Shown here: in pieces, positions 34,767 through 43,237 of the stretch
Layout: the number at the start of each line of letters is the position of its first letter
How positions within the stretch are numbered: the stretch's first letter is position 1
Notes under the pieces: model-generated
What the model saw: the letters and a program-made list of their open reading frames with translations, nothing else
Databases searched by the model: none
What the model was told of the DNA's origin: nothing
Program-made: the position numbers and the translations under genes
Source: Xanthomonas arboricola pv. populi
GTDB taxonomy: Bacteria; Pseudomonadota; Gammaproteobacteria; Xanthomonadales; Xanthomonadaceae
NCBI RefSeq assembly: GCF_002939945.1
Contig: NZ_MDEB01000001.1
Span: 682,001 to 746,000 of the forward strand
Direction: 5' to 3'
Length of the DNA: 64,000 nt

Positions 34767-36992
34767 TCAATTGAACAAGAAAGCTGCCTGTGACTTCGTC
34801 ACCGCACTGTTACCCGTCGGGACAAGTCCATTATCGCGCATCCAACCAAGCCACTTACCTAAGATGTCCGGCGTGAAACGCTCCTTCGCCTCATGCCAGT
34901 TGCCACGAAACTCGTTGATCAACCACGCGTCATTGGGATGAAGCCCCCCGGCAAGCGCATCGTTCCAGACCGCGTATAGCGTTGCGACAGCCTCCAGATC
35001 GTCAGTCTTACGCCCCTCAAATAGCGCGATAAGACGATCCAACTCCTTCTGAGCAGAACCGAGTGCGGAAGCTGCTGTTTCGACAGAGCGACTGATGTTC
35101 GCCCCGATGTGATACGAAACCTTTTCCTGCCCCGATTTGAGCACCTCGATCAAGGTCGAATACAGCCCTTCTTGAGCGGCACGCTCCTCCACCCGATAAA
35201 TCGACGTATCGAGCGGACCCGCAGCATGGCGACGATATCCATCCATCAAACCCAAGCCCAGATGGGAATCCGCCAAAAACAGTAACTTCATATGCGCAAC
35301 ACGCCCAAAGGTGCGTTGTGACGCGAGCTTTGAAATCAGGTAGGCACTGAAATCAACAGCCTCGGCGCGTGATTTCTTCTCGTTATTCAAGGCTTGGCCA
35401 ATCAATGCATTAGCCAAATGCTCATTTACTTGACGGGCTTCGCTGAGGCGGGATTTGAGCTGATCACAAAGCACCATCAGTTGATCGAGTTTGGCGACGA
35501 TGCGACTTTGCTCTTCTAGCGGCGGCAATGCTACTGGGATGCCTCGGATTTTCCCGACGCTCAAGTTGAAAAGACCACTCGTTGTAATAGCAAGACGCCT
35601 CATATGGGCCATTCCAACTGGCGAGTTTAGATACAGAGCTAGATATTCAACCTGCTCACTAATCTGCGGGCGGACGCGCATAAGGTGATTTTGGTAGACA
35701 CAGTCCTCGACTTCGCCTTGCCAGATAGCACATCTACCGATTTCACTTTCGCTACCGTTCCCTTCAACAATCAAAAGATCGCCTGCGTTTAGACGCCACT
35801 TTTCGAGCTCATCTAGGGACAGTTCATATCGCTCAAGCTGTCTGATATCAATGCGTCCGCGCTGCACATTCGCTACCCGTAAATAAGGGAAGTGCTGGGA
35901 AACTGGACGCCTTAGCGGAGTCTTTTGGATTCCGCCTTGAACAGTACAGAACTCGCCAATTTTGTAGCTACTCCAACCTGCGGGCAGCTCACTATTTCCA
36001 TCATCGTTAATGCCTTGCGGTACCAACTTTCCCATCACCGCCAGTTGCAGCAGTGTTTGCTTGAGGGCGTCTATGCTGGATTCTGTGATGAACAGTGTGT
36101 GGAAGTGTTCGGCCAGGCGCTGCCAGCTTTGCGCAAAATCCTCGGCATCGCGGGCCTGGGTCAGGCTGCCCAGCAGCGCCTTCACCAGTTGGGCATGGGC
36201 GCTGTCGGCATCGGCCTGCCGGGCGTCCAGCCGGTCGCACAGGGCCATCAGCTCGTCGACTTTGGCGACGATGCGGTGCTGTTCGAGGAGCGGTGGAAGT
36301 GGAAACGGATTTGTCTCAACAAAGTCTTTTGGCAACCGTTTCTGGCCTGCAGTCCCTGTCATCTTGGTTTCGCCACCAAGCAAGAATTGCGGCGACTTCA
36401 GATAGGCCAGCACAAATCGTGGATCAAGTGTTCCGCCGATAGGTCGAACAATGTGCAACTCGGTAGTCCCAGCTCCCAGTCCATTCACGAGATTCGAAAA
36501 TACGCATGCCTTGCTATTTTCAAAGCAAGGTGTGATTTTCGCCACACCAATATCGCCCTCTGCAAAATGTGTAAAGCCGTTTTTCACTTCCCCCCAGAGA
36601 CGAGACTCTTGCGCATGCTGATCATCGAAGCGTGTACCAATAAACGCCATAGGCACAAACGAGACTTTAAGTGAATCCGGCGCAGCATTGCGGGGGTTGA
36701 TAAATGCTACTTGCGCTAATGTCCCCCATTTCCAACCTGCTGGTAGTTCAAACGGTTCGCCATCCCCACCAATCTCAGCCAGAGCCTTCTGCTCCTTATT
36801 CTTCCCCGCTGCCACCAACCGCGCCTTCTCCTCGGCAATCCGCTTAAGCAACTCACTGGCCGGTTCATCACTCGGATCTTGCGGCACCAGCTTGCCGCGC
36901 ACCGCCAGTTCCAGAATCAGCTCGCGCAGCTTCTTGATGCCATTGGGCGCGCCCGCCAGCAGCGGCAGATTGTCGGTAAGCAGCGCCGTCAT
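34767..36992 (-). CDS. hsdS: Type I restriction-modification specificity subunit with C-terminal extension
   Basis: DNA sequence-recognition subunit of a type I system. It has two target-recognition domains (about 80-250 and 335-490). Each is followed by a conserved coiled-coil spacer: LEQHRIVAKVDELMALCDRL and LEEQSRIVAKLDQLMVLCDQ. At 741 residues it is much longer than the usual 400-600, because about 205 residues (from about 536) follow the second spacer, with KLLFLADSHLGLGLMDGYRR, AAGPLDTSIYRVEERA and a WH-rich tail ending near GWMRDNGLVP. This extension resembles, by eye, DUF4065/Panacea-type domains. The start overlaps the hsdM stop (ATGA). Base composition looks more A+T-rich than neighbouring core genes, consistent with horizontal transfer. 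Confidence 0.93.
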   Translation of the reverse strand: MTALLTDNLPLLAGAPNGIKKLRELILELAVRGKLVPQDPSDEPASELLKRIAEEKARLVAAGKNKEQKALAEIGGDGEPFELPAGWKWGTLAQVAFINPRNAAPDSLKVSFVPMAFIGTRFDDQHAQESRLWGEVKNGFTHFAEGDIGVAKITPCFENSKACVFSNLVNGLGAGTTELHIVRPIGGTLDPRFVLAYLKSPQFLLGGETKMTGTAGQKRLPKDFVETNPFPLPPLLEQHRIVAKVDELMALCDRLDARQADADSAHAQLVKALLGSLTQARDAEDFAQSWQRLAEHFHTLFITESSIDALKQTLLQLAVMGKLVPQGINDDGNSELPAGWSSYKIGEFCTVQGGIQKTPLRRPVSQHFPYLRVANVQRGRIDIRQLERYELSLDELEKWRLNAGDLLIVEGNGSESEIGRCAIWQGEVEDCVYQNHLMRVRPQISEQVEYLALYLNSPVGMAHMRRLAITTSGLFNLSVGKIRGIPVALPPLEEQSRIVAKLDQLMVLCDQLKSRLSEARQVNEHLANALIGQALNNEKKSRAEAVDFSAYLISKLASQRTFGRVAHMKLLFLADSHLGLGLMDGYRRHAAGPLDTSIYRVEERAAQEGLYSTLIEVLKSGQEKVSYHIGANISRSVETAASALGSAQKELDRLIALFEGRKTDDLEAVATLYAVWNDALAGGLHPNDAWLINEFRGNWHEAKERFTPDILGKWLGWMRDNGLVPTGNSAVTKSQAAFLFN

Positions 36993-38458
36993 ACCCGGCG
37001 CTCCAGCGCTTCGGCCAGCACGGCCTTGAGCTGGTCACGCAGCCCGTCAATCTCGCCTTGCAGGGCGGCGTAGTTGCGCAGCAGCTCGTCCGGGTCGTGA
37101 CTGATCTGCTCGCCGACGTGAGGGTTCTTGCTGTCGAGGTTCCAGTTGCGGCTTTGCAGCTCGTCGAAGCTGACCTTCCAGGCGAACTCGTTTTCCACCC
37201 GCCTGGCAAAGCCATCTGCCTCGCTGCCCCACCAAGCCTCCTCGATGGCAAACTCCTCGACGCGCATGGGCTTGGTCTTGGAGTAGCTTTTGTAACCGAC
37301 CGGGTACTGGTGCTCGTAGAACCACACGTCCTTGGTGGGTGTCCCTTTGGTGAAGAACAGCAGGTTGGTCTTGATGCCGGTGTAGGGGTTGAACACGCCA
37401 TTGGGCAGGCGAACGATGGTGTGCAGGTTGCACTCGGTGAGCAGCTTTTCCTTGATGCGGCTCTTGATGCCTTCACCGAACAGGAAGCCATCGGGCAGCA
37501 CCACGGCGGCGCGGCCGCCGTCCTTGAGCAGGTGCATGACGAGTACCAGGAACAGGTCGGCGGTTTCGCGGGTGCGGAAGGCGGCGGGGAAGCTGGTTTC
37601 GATGCCGTCTTCTTCCATGCCGCCAAACGGTGGATTGGCGACGATGCACTCGACCCGCTCGCCCGGCCCCCAGCTGATCAGCGGGCGTGCCAGGGTGTTG
37701 TCGTGCTTGATCTGGCTGGGCACCTCGATGCCATGCAGCACCATGTTGGTGGTGGCCAACAGGTGCGGCAGCGGCTTTTTCTCCACGCCGAAGATGCTGG
37801 CCTGCAGGATGGCCTCGTCCTCGGCGGTGCGCACATAGCGCTGGCGCTTGTGTTCGATGGCGCAGGTGAGGAAGCCGCCGGTACCACAGGCCGGGTCCAT
37901 GACCTTTTCATGCAGCTTGGGATCGACCATGCGCACCATGAATTCGGTAACCGGGCGCGGTGTGTAGAACTCGCCTGCGTTGCCGGCGCTCTGCAGGTCG
38001 CGCAGCAGCTGCTCGTACATGTCGCCGAAGGCGTGGCGTTCCTGCGCCTTGTTGAAGTCCACACCGCTCTGGATCTTGTTGAGCACCTGGCGGATCAGCT
38101 GCCCGGACTTCATGTAGTTGTAGGCGTCCTGGAACACATCGCGCACGACGAAGCCCAGCGGCTTGCTGTGGCGAGGTGTCAGGTCGCGTAGATTAGGAAA
38201 CAGCTCAAGGTCGATGAAGTCTTTGAGATCCCCACCGGTCATGCCTTCCGGATTGGCTGCCCAGTTGCGCCAACGCAGCCGCTGCGGCAACGGCGAACGG
38301 TAGTCCTCGTGGATAAGCTCCCATTCCTGCTCACGGTCATCGAGGATCTTGAGGAACAACATCCACACCAGCTGGCCGATGCGCTGGGCGTCTCCGTCGA
38401 CACCGGAGTCCTTGCGCATGATGTCCTGGATGGATTTGATGGTACTGCTGATCGACAT
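36989..38458 (-). CDS. hsdM: Type I restriction-modification DNA methyltransferase subunit
   Basis: N6-adenine methyltransferase of 489 residues that works with HsdS in modification and with HsdS/HsdR in restriction. The N-terminal HsdM domain (about 5-125, IGQLVWMLFLKILDDREQEW) is followed by the methylase domain with the AdoMet motif MDPACGTGGFLTCA, and the catalytic NPPFGG in CIVANPPFGGMEEDG. The start at 38458 (MSISSTIKS) is 4 nt after the stop of the nucleotidyltransferase gene; hsdS follows with a 4-nt overlap. All five genes run as one minus-strand unit. Confidence 0.94.
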   Translation of the reverse strand: MSISSTIKSIQDIMRKDSGVDGDAQRIGQLVWMLFLKILDDREQEWELIHEDYRSPLPQRLRWRNWAANPEGMTGGDLKDFIDLELFPNLRDLTPRHSKPLGFVVRDVFQDAYNYMKSGQLIRQVLNKIQSGVDFNKAQERHAFGDMYEQLLRDLQSAGNAGEFYTPRPVTEFMVRMVDPKLHEKVMDPACGTGGFLTCAIEHKRQRYVRTAEDEAILQASIFGVEKKPLPHLLATTNMVLHGIEVPSQIKHDNTLARPLISWGPGERVECIVANPPFGGMEEDGIETSFPAAFRTRETADLFLVLVMHLLKDGGRAAVVLPDGFLFGEGIKSRIKEKLLTECNLHTIVRLPNGVFNPYTGIKTNLLFFTKGTPTKDVWFYEHQYPVGYKSYSKTKPMRVEEFAIEEAWWGSEADGFARRVENEFAWKVSFDELQSRNWNLDSKNPHVGEQISHDPDELLRNYAALQGEIDGLRDQLKAVLAEALERRV

Positions 38459-38462
38459 CGTG

Positions 38463-39188
38463 TTACCTGTTGAATGATGCAAGTGCATCCAGCCGCGTGA
38501 TGATCAACTCCTCGCGCTGGCGGTTGTTGTTGGAAGTAGCTTGAACGGCATAGTTGAAGTCGCGGTGGCGCAGGAGTTCAGCGATCCCCTGTGCGATATC
38601 CAACTGCAATGCCGTTGACGCCTGCGCGACCTCATCGCACAGGCTGGCGCGACCATCCACGACATTGAGGATGTCCTCGACATCCCGGCTGGCCAGTGGA
38701 TCACGGTTGCCGCGCCCCCGGTAGGCCTCCAGCTTGGTGCCCAGAAAGTAGGCTGGAGCGACCACGCGGATCTTCACACCGGTCGGCAGTGCGTGATCGT
38801 ACGCCTCACGCAGCGCATCGGCATACCAGCGATTGCTGAATCCGAGGACGGCAGCGTCATCAGGCATGAAATCGACGATCAGCTCGCTGGGATGCCGATC
38901 GCGCAGGCGGGTGCGGCAGACGACGTCGTCGCTGGGCGAGGTGCGAAAGCCCTTACCGGCCAGCACCTGCTGCAGGCGGTACCAACTGCCCAAGCCCATG
39001 ACGTGCACGATCAAGTCGACGTCTTCGGTAAAGCGAACAGCTTCCCGGCTTACCGAGTCTGTCATCAGCAGACCGGTGGTGCAGCCGCCGACGAAGGCGA
39101 CTTCCGGCAGCAGATCCGGCCCAAGCGCTTCGGCCACGCGTGCCAGCATGTGCTGCTGGATATCCCAGTTTCCAGGCGTGCCCATCAC
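38463..39188 (-). CDS. Nucleotidyltransferase-like protein (AbiEii-type fold), candidate toxin
   Basis: 241-residue protein with the nucleotidyltransferase-fold signature: EVAFVGGCTTGLLMTD (GG motif), then RFTEDVDLIVHV (two acids spaced DxD) and a third acid in ELIVDFMP. The segment YFLGTKLEAYRGRG...SRDVEDI resembles the Lys and Asp pattern of AbiEii proteins. Such enzymes act as toxins of type IV-like toxin-antitoxin systems by modifying tRNA or other targets with NMPs. Its start overlaps the stop of the winged-helix gene by 4 nt and its stop is 4 nt before hsdM, so it is built into the restriction operon. Toxicity is inferred. Confidence 0.75.
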   Translation of the reverse strand: MMGTPGNWDIQQHMLARVAEALGPDLLPEVAFVGGCTTGLLMTDSVSREAVRFTEDVDLIVHVMGLGSWYRLQQVLAGKGFRTSPSDDVVCRTRLRDRHPSELIVDFMPDDAAVLGFSNRWYADALREAYDHALPTGVKIRVVAPAYFLGTKLEAYRGRGNRDPLASRDVEDILNVVDGRASLCDEVAQASTALQLDIAQGIAELLRHRDFNYAVQATSNNNRQREELIITRLDALASFNR

Positions 39189-39820
39189 GGCGCCTCCCGC
39201 AGGTATTGGGTCAGCACACTGCCGGCAAGCGCCGACTCACGCTCACGCCCCAGCCGGATCGCGTCCACCAGCGCCAGCATGGCGTACAGCTCCGCATCGC
39301 GACGTACGGCACGCGGCACGCTCTTGTATAGCGGCTCCACGCGCTGGCCCTGCTCGCTGCCGTAGCCGTCCTCCCAGACGTAGATGTGTTCGCCTGCGGA
39401 CAACAGGCGACCGACCAGCACCGGCGCGGCGTGTGCCGTGGGAATGCCGCGGACAATCGGGCCCGGGCGCGCCGGGAACACATACTTCAGCCCGTTCATC
39501 ACAAAGCCCAGCAGGGCGCGCGTGTTGGCGCGCGGGATGCCACTGCCGCGCTCGGCCAGGACCAACCCCACGTCGGTGCAACGCCGGAGCGCCTGACTGA
39601 CTTCCGACTTGCTGATGCCGGTGGATTCCTCAAGGCCACGCACGGAGAACGCATCTTCGGCCAAGCCGCTCGCCCCCCCATCCTCCTGAGCCGCCGACAT
39701 GGCCCAGCCGCGCCAGTCATCGGGAATGCCGAGCGCTGCTTTCTCGCCGCCCACAGGGACCGACTGCTGGCGCTCAAGGCTGACCAGCTTCAGCAAGAGC
39801 AGGATGTCTTGACTTTTCAT
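39185..39820 (-). CDS. Winged-helix protein paired with the nucleotidyltransferase, candidate antitoxin
   Basis: 211-residue protein whose middle (about 65-105) reads as a winged helix: SVRGLEESTGISKSEVSQAL with the recognition helix, then DVGLVLAERGSG as the wing. The remainder is not recognised. The gene overlaps the NTase gene by 4 nt (ATGA) and precedes it, the order expected of antitoxin then toxin in AbiE-like pairs, where the first protein autoregulates. It lies 63 bp after the hsdR stop. The antitoxin role is inference from order and fold; it might alternatively regulate the restriction genes. Confidence 0.7.
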   Translation of the reverse strand: MKSQDILLLLKLVSLERQQSVPVGGEKAALGIPDDWRGWAMSAAQEDGGASGLAEDAFSVRGLEESTGISKSEVSQALRRCTDVGLVLAERGSGIPRANTRALLGFVMNGLKYVFPARPGPIVRGIPTAHAAPVLVGRLLSAGEHIYVWEDGYGSEQGQRVEPLYKSVPRAVRRDAELYAMLALVDAIRLGRERESALAGSVLTQYLREAP

Positions 39821-39883
39821 GAATAACGGAAAGGATCCGTCCCCCGTCCTGAAACAAAGGACAAGAATACTATGGAAAGTAGG

Positions 39884-42265
39884 TCAGGCAACGTCCGCAC
39901 TGCTGTATAGCTGGCTTTCCAGGTCCAGGATGGCCCGGTGGTAATTCGTCTTGCCGCCAAAGGCCGCCACAAGTTCGACCGGTGCTCCAAGGGTACGAAA
40001 CGGGTCGAGCTGCAGGATCCTGATGTCCTCGATGTGCTCCACCCCGGTGTCGGCGTACTTGTCCAACAAGCCTTCGAGTACCTGCCGCGCCTTGCCCTGA
40101 TACCTGGCGAAGTAATTGCGCTTGCGCACACCCTCCGCCCGCTCCCTGCGCGACAGCGGCGGTTGATCAAAGGCCACGTGACAGATCAGATCGAACGGAT
40201 CGAGTGACTGGCCGAGCTTCTTCTCGACCTCGCCGGCCAGCTCTTCCCATAACACGCCCTGCGTAGCCAACTCATCGATGATGGCCTTCTTCTGCTGGGC
40301 ATCGCTCCAGCGCCGCAGGAAGTCATCGAGCGACGCGAACTGGCGCAGGACGCGCTCGCGGGTGTAGTCGCGCAGCGACTCGGTGATGAGCTTGCCATCG
40401 GATCCGTAATACAGGACGCGCTCGGCCACGACCGATACCGGCAGTTTGTCGATGACGTATTTGATGCGCTTCGGCCCACCTTCACCTCCGGTGGTGACGT
40501 CATCACCGCCATCTGGAGGATCGCCGATCCCACCGCCGTCGCCACCCTCGCCGCCCCCGATCTCAGGCGGTACCGGACTGTCATTGGGCGAGGGGTTGTA
40601 GATCACCTCCGGGTCTCCATCGAATGATGGATCAGCGAACAGTTCGGTCGCCTTCTTGAAATCCATGATGGTGAACCAGTACTTGCCGTAGTCCTCATTG
40701 ATGCGCGTCCCGCGACCGATGATCTGCTTGAACTCGGTCATCGACCGGATGTGCTGGTCCAGCACGATGAGCTTGCAGGTTTGCGCGTCAACGCCGGTCG
40801 TCATCAGCTTGCTGGTGGTCGCGATGACGGGGTAGCGCATTTCCGGATTGATGAAATTGTCGAGCTCGGCTTTTCCTTCGTTGTCATCGCCGGTGATGCG
40901 CATGACGTACTTGCGATTTTCCGCGACACGCTGCGGATTGAGATTCACCAAGGCCTGGCGCATACGCTCGGCATGATCGATGTCGTCACAGAAAACAATG
41001 GTCTTCTGGAATGGACCGGTGGCAGTGAGGAATTCGGTGACTTTCTGCGCGACCAGATACGTCCGCGCTTCGACCACAAGCTGGCGATCCATATCCCGCA
41101 GGTTGTAGATGCGATCTTCGATCAACTCGCCGTTTTTGTCGCGCGTCCCTTTGGGAGGCCTCCAGCCCTGCAGATCGACATCGAAGTCGATTCGCACCAC
41201 TTTGTACGGTGCCAGGAAGCCGTCATCGATGCCCTGCTTCAGCGTGTAGCTGTAGACGGGCTCTCCAAAGTAAGTACTGCTGGAGACTTCCTTGGTCTCC
41301 TTTGGCGTTGCGGTCAGGCCGATATGCGTGGCACCAGAGAAATACTCCAGGATCTCCCGCCACGCAGAATCCTCAGCCGCACTGCCACGATGGCATTCAT
41401 CGATGACAACAAGGTCAAAGAATTCCCGAGAGAACTGCTTGTAGATGTTCTTGACGTCCTCTACGCCGGTCACCGCCTGGTACAGGGACAGGTAGATCTC
41501 GTAGGACGTATCAATCTGGCGCTTGGCGATCTTGGTCATCGCCGCGCCGAACGGCTTGAAATCGTTGTTTTTTGTCTGATCGACCAAGATGTTGCGATCA
41601 GCCAGGAACAGGATGCGCTTCTTCTGGCGCGACTTCCAAAGCCGCCAGATGACCTGGAAAGCGGTATAGGTTTTGCCGGTTCCGGTGGCCATTACAAGCA
41701 GGATGCGGTTTTGACCGTTGGCCACAGCTTCGATCGTTCGATTGATCGCATTGATCTGGTAGTAGCGCGGCGAGCGACTGCTGCCATCATCGTAGTACGG
41801 GGACTCGACCACCTGTCGCGCGTCCTCACCAAGCCCCTTCCAAAGGCAATAGCGACGCCACAATTCCTCTGGCGAGGGAAACTGATCCAACGTCAATTCG
41901 GATTCGACCTTGTCGCCGGTTGCGGTTCTATCGTGGAAAAGGAATCCGTCGCCGTTGCTTGAAAACACAAACGGAACATCCAGCGCATCTGCATATCCCA
42001 GCGCCTGTTGCATGCCGGAACCAACGGTATGCTTGTTGTCCTTTGCCTCGATCACGGCCAAAGGAAGATTGGCGCGGTGGTACAGCACGAAGTCGGCACG
42101 ACGCGCCAACCCTCGGCTGTGCAGCTTGCCGCGAACGACGACACGCCCCTTGGTAAAAGCGACCTCTTCGCGCACCTGGAGATCCAGATCCCAGCCCGCA
42201 GCGACGATCGACGGAATGATGAATTTCGTGCAGATATCGCGCTCGGTTAACGACGACTTGTCCAT
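39884..42265 (-). CDS. hsdR: Type I restriction endonuclease motor/nuclease subunit
   Basis: Translocase and nuclease subunit of 793 residues. An N-terminal PD-(D/E)xK nuclease is seen in [20 protein letters not shown] (about 57-76). The superfamily 2 helicase follows: [14 protein letters not shown] (Walker A), [14 protein letters not shown] (DEAH-like), [10 protein letters not shown] (motif III) and [19 protein letters not shown] (motif VI). After a Gly/Asp-rich linker (about 590-640, [20 protein letters not shown]) comes the helical C terminus that contacts HsdM. It is the first gene of the minus-strand operon. EcoEI-like rather than EcoKI-like in length. All key residues are present, so restriction should be active. 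Confidence 0.94.
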   Translation of the reverse strand: MDKSSLTERDICTKFIIPSIVAAGWDLDLQVREEVAFTKGRVVVRGKLHSRGLARRADFVLYHRANLPLAVIEAKDNKHTVGSGMQQALGYADALDVPFVFSSNGDGFLFHDRTATGDKVESELTLDQFPSPEELWRRYCLWKGLGEDARQVVESPYYDDGSSRSPRYYQINAINRTIEAVANGQNRILLVMATGTGKTYTAFQVIWRLWKSRQKKRILFLADRNILVDQTKNNDFKPFGAAMTKIAKRQIDTSYEIYLSLYQAVTGVEDVKNIYKQFSREFFDLVVIDECHRGSAAEDSAWREILEYFSGATHIGLTATPKETKEVSSSTYFGEPVYSYTLKQGIDDGFLAPYKVVRIDFDVDLQGWRPPKGTRDKNGELIEDRIYNLRDMDRQLVVEARTYLVAQKVTEFLTATGPFQKTIVFCDDIDHAERMRQALVNLNPQRVAENRKYVMRITGDDNEGKAELDNFINPEMRYPVIATTSKLMTTGVDAQTCKLIVLDQHIRSMTEFKQIIGRGTRINEDYGKYWFTIMDFKKATELFADPSFDGDPEVIYNPSPNDSPVPPEIGGGEGGDGGGIGDPPDGGDDVTTGGEGGPKRIKYVIDKLPVSVVAERVLYYGSDGKLITESLRDYTRERVLRQFASLDDFLRRWSDAQQKKAIIDELATQGVLWEELAGEVEKKLGQSLDPFDLICHVAFDQPPLSRRERAEGVRKRNYFARYQGKARQVLEGLLDKYADTGVEHIEDIRILQLDPFRTLGAPVELVAAFGGKTNYHRAILDLESQLYSSADVA

Positions 42266-42344
42266 TCAATCCCCTGTGTCTCCACATTCCCGTAATTGGC
42301 GACGCGCTCCAGGCACAGACGCCACTTATCGATTGACTCGCCGC

Positions 42345-42653
42345 CTAATGATAGTCGTCTTCACGCTGATACCTGACTGCCAAAACGATGACGACCTGAT
42401 CGCTTTCCACCTCAAACAGCAGCACGTAGCCGCTGGCACCGAAACCGATCACCAGCTCCCGCAAGAACGGGTCCGCCAACCCCGCCTTGCGGCAGCTCAA
42501 CGGGGCCAGTTCAAGCACGGTGACGCCATCGCCGATGGCCTGCAGCGCGCGCTCGGCCACGGTGAAGTCGCCTTCGGCACGCTGTAGCAGCCAGTCGTAA
42601 AGCCGCGCGAGATCCTCGCGCGCTTCCTGCGTGAAGCGGACAGAAAATCTCAC
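42345..42653 (-). CDS. ParE/RelE-superfamily toxin
   Basis: 102-residue protein of the ParE/RelE fold: VRFTQEAREDLARLYDWLL helix pair at the N terminus, a central PLSCRKAGLADPFLREL strand region and the end VVIVLAVRYQREDDYH, a typical ParE tail. ParE toxins poison DNA gyrase and RelE toxins cleave mRNA; the RYQREDDYH end fits ParE better. It starts 6 nt after the antitoxin stop and ends 79 nt before hsdR. Confidence 0.87.
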   Translation of the reverse strand: MRFSVRFTQEAREDLARLYDWLLQRAEGDFTVAERALQAIGDGVTVLELAPLSCRKAGLADPFLRELVIGFGASGYVLLFEVESDQVVIVLAVRYQREDDYH

Positions 42654-42659
42654 GTTAGC

Positions 42660-42923
42660 CTAGCCCTTGCGCGCTTTGTCCAGTTGGGACTGCAGCCCGG
42701 CCAGCACATCCTTCGCGTCGCTATACCGGTTGGATGCCTTGGCGCTGTCGCGCGAGGCCAGCCCACGGGCAATGAAGGCTTCCTGCTGCTGGCGCTGCTG
42801 CACTTGGGCACGCACGGAGTGCTCGACGAAACTGGAAAGGGTCTCACCCTCCTGCAACACGTCCTCGGCCGCTTGGCGCAGCGCCGGGTCTACCCGGAGC
42901 GATGGAAGAGATGCGGATTTCAT
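42660..42923 (-). CDS. Antitoxin of the ParE-like toxin
   Basis: 87-residue helical protein preceding the toxin. It opens MKSASLPSLRVDPALRQAAE, a ribbon-helix-helix-like strand and helix that would bind operator DNA; the rest (SSFVEHSVRAQVQQRQQQEA) would wrap the toxin. The start at 42923 is chosen because the upstream in-frame part does not look like protein. Order antitoxin then toxin with a 6-nt gap is standard for type II systems. Confidence 0.82.
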   Translation of the reverse strand: MKSASLPSLRVDPALRQAAEDVLQEGETLSSFVEHSVRAQVQQRQQQEAFIARGLASRDSAKASNRYSDAKDVLAGLQSQLDKARKG

Positions 42924-43237
42924 GGCATGCCCAGTGCGTTGCAATTGCGATGCATCATCGCAAGCGAGCGGCGGTGCTTCAAGTTTTCTTTGCGAACCTA
43001 AGCTGACGATGTCGCATACACAGCACTTCTCCAAGGGATGCACAGGTCGTGGCCCGCCTGGGCGACCCTGCTTGTATGGCACCACGAGATCCTTGGGCTT
43101 CAATGCCACAGCCGAGTCTGCCGCATTCCATATTCCGGAATATGGAATGCGGCGAACAACGTGTTTGTGCAGGCAGTCTCAGCTACACGCTGCCTGGACC
43201 GGTGGGTCTACAGGTCAAAAGCAAAAGCCAAAAGCTC
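42924..43237. other. Gap containing a perfect 34-nt palindrome
   Basis: This 314-bp gap lies between the XVIPCD effector's stop and the antitoxin start. At 43120-43153 it contains a perfect palindrome with arms gccgcattccatattcc and its complement, no loop and no T-run. A smaller inverted repeat (ttgcgatgcatcatcgcaa) lies near 42944-42963, close to where the antitoxin promoter and operator should be. Confidence 0.65.
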
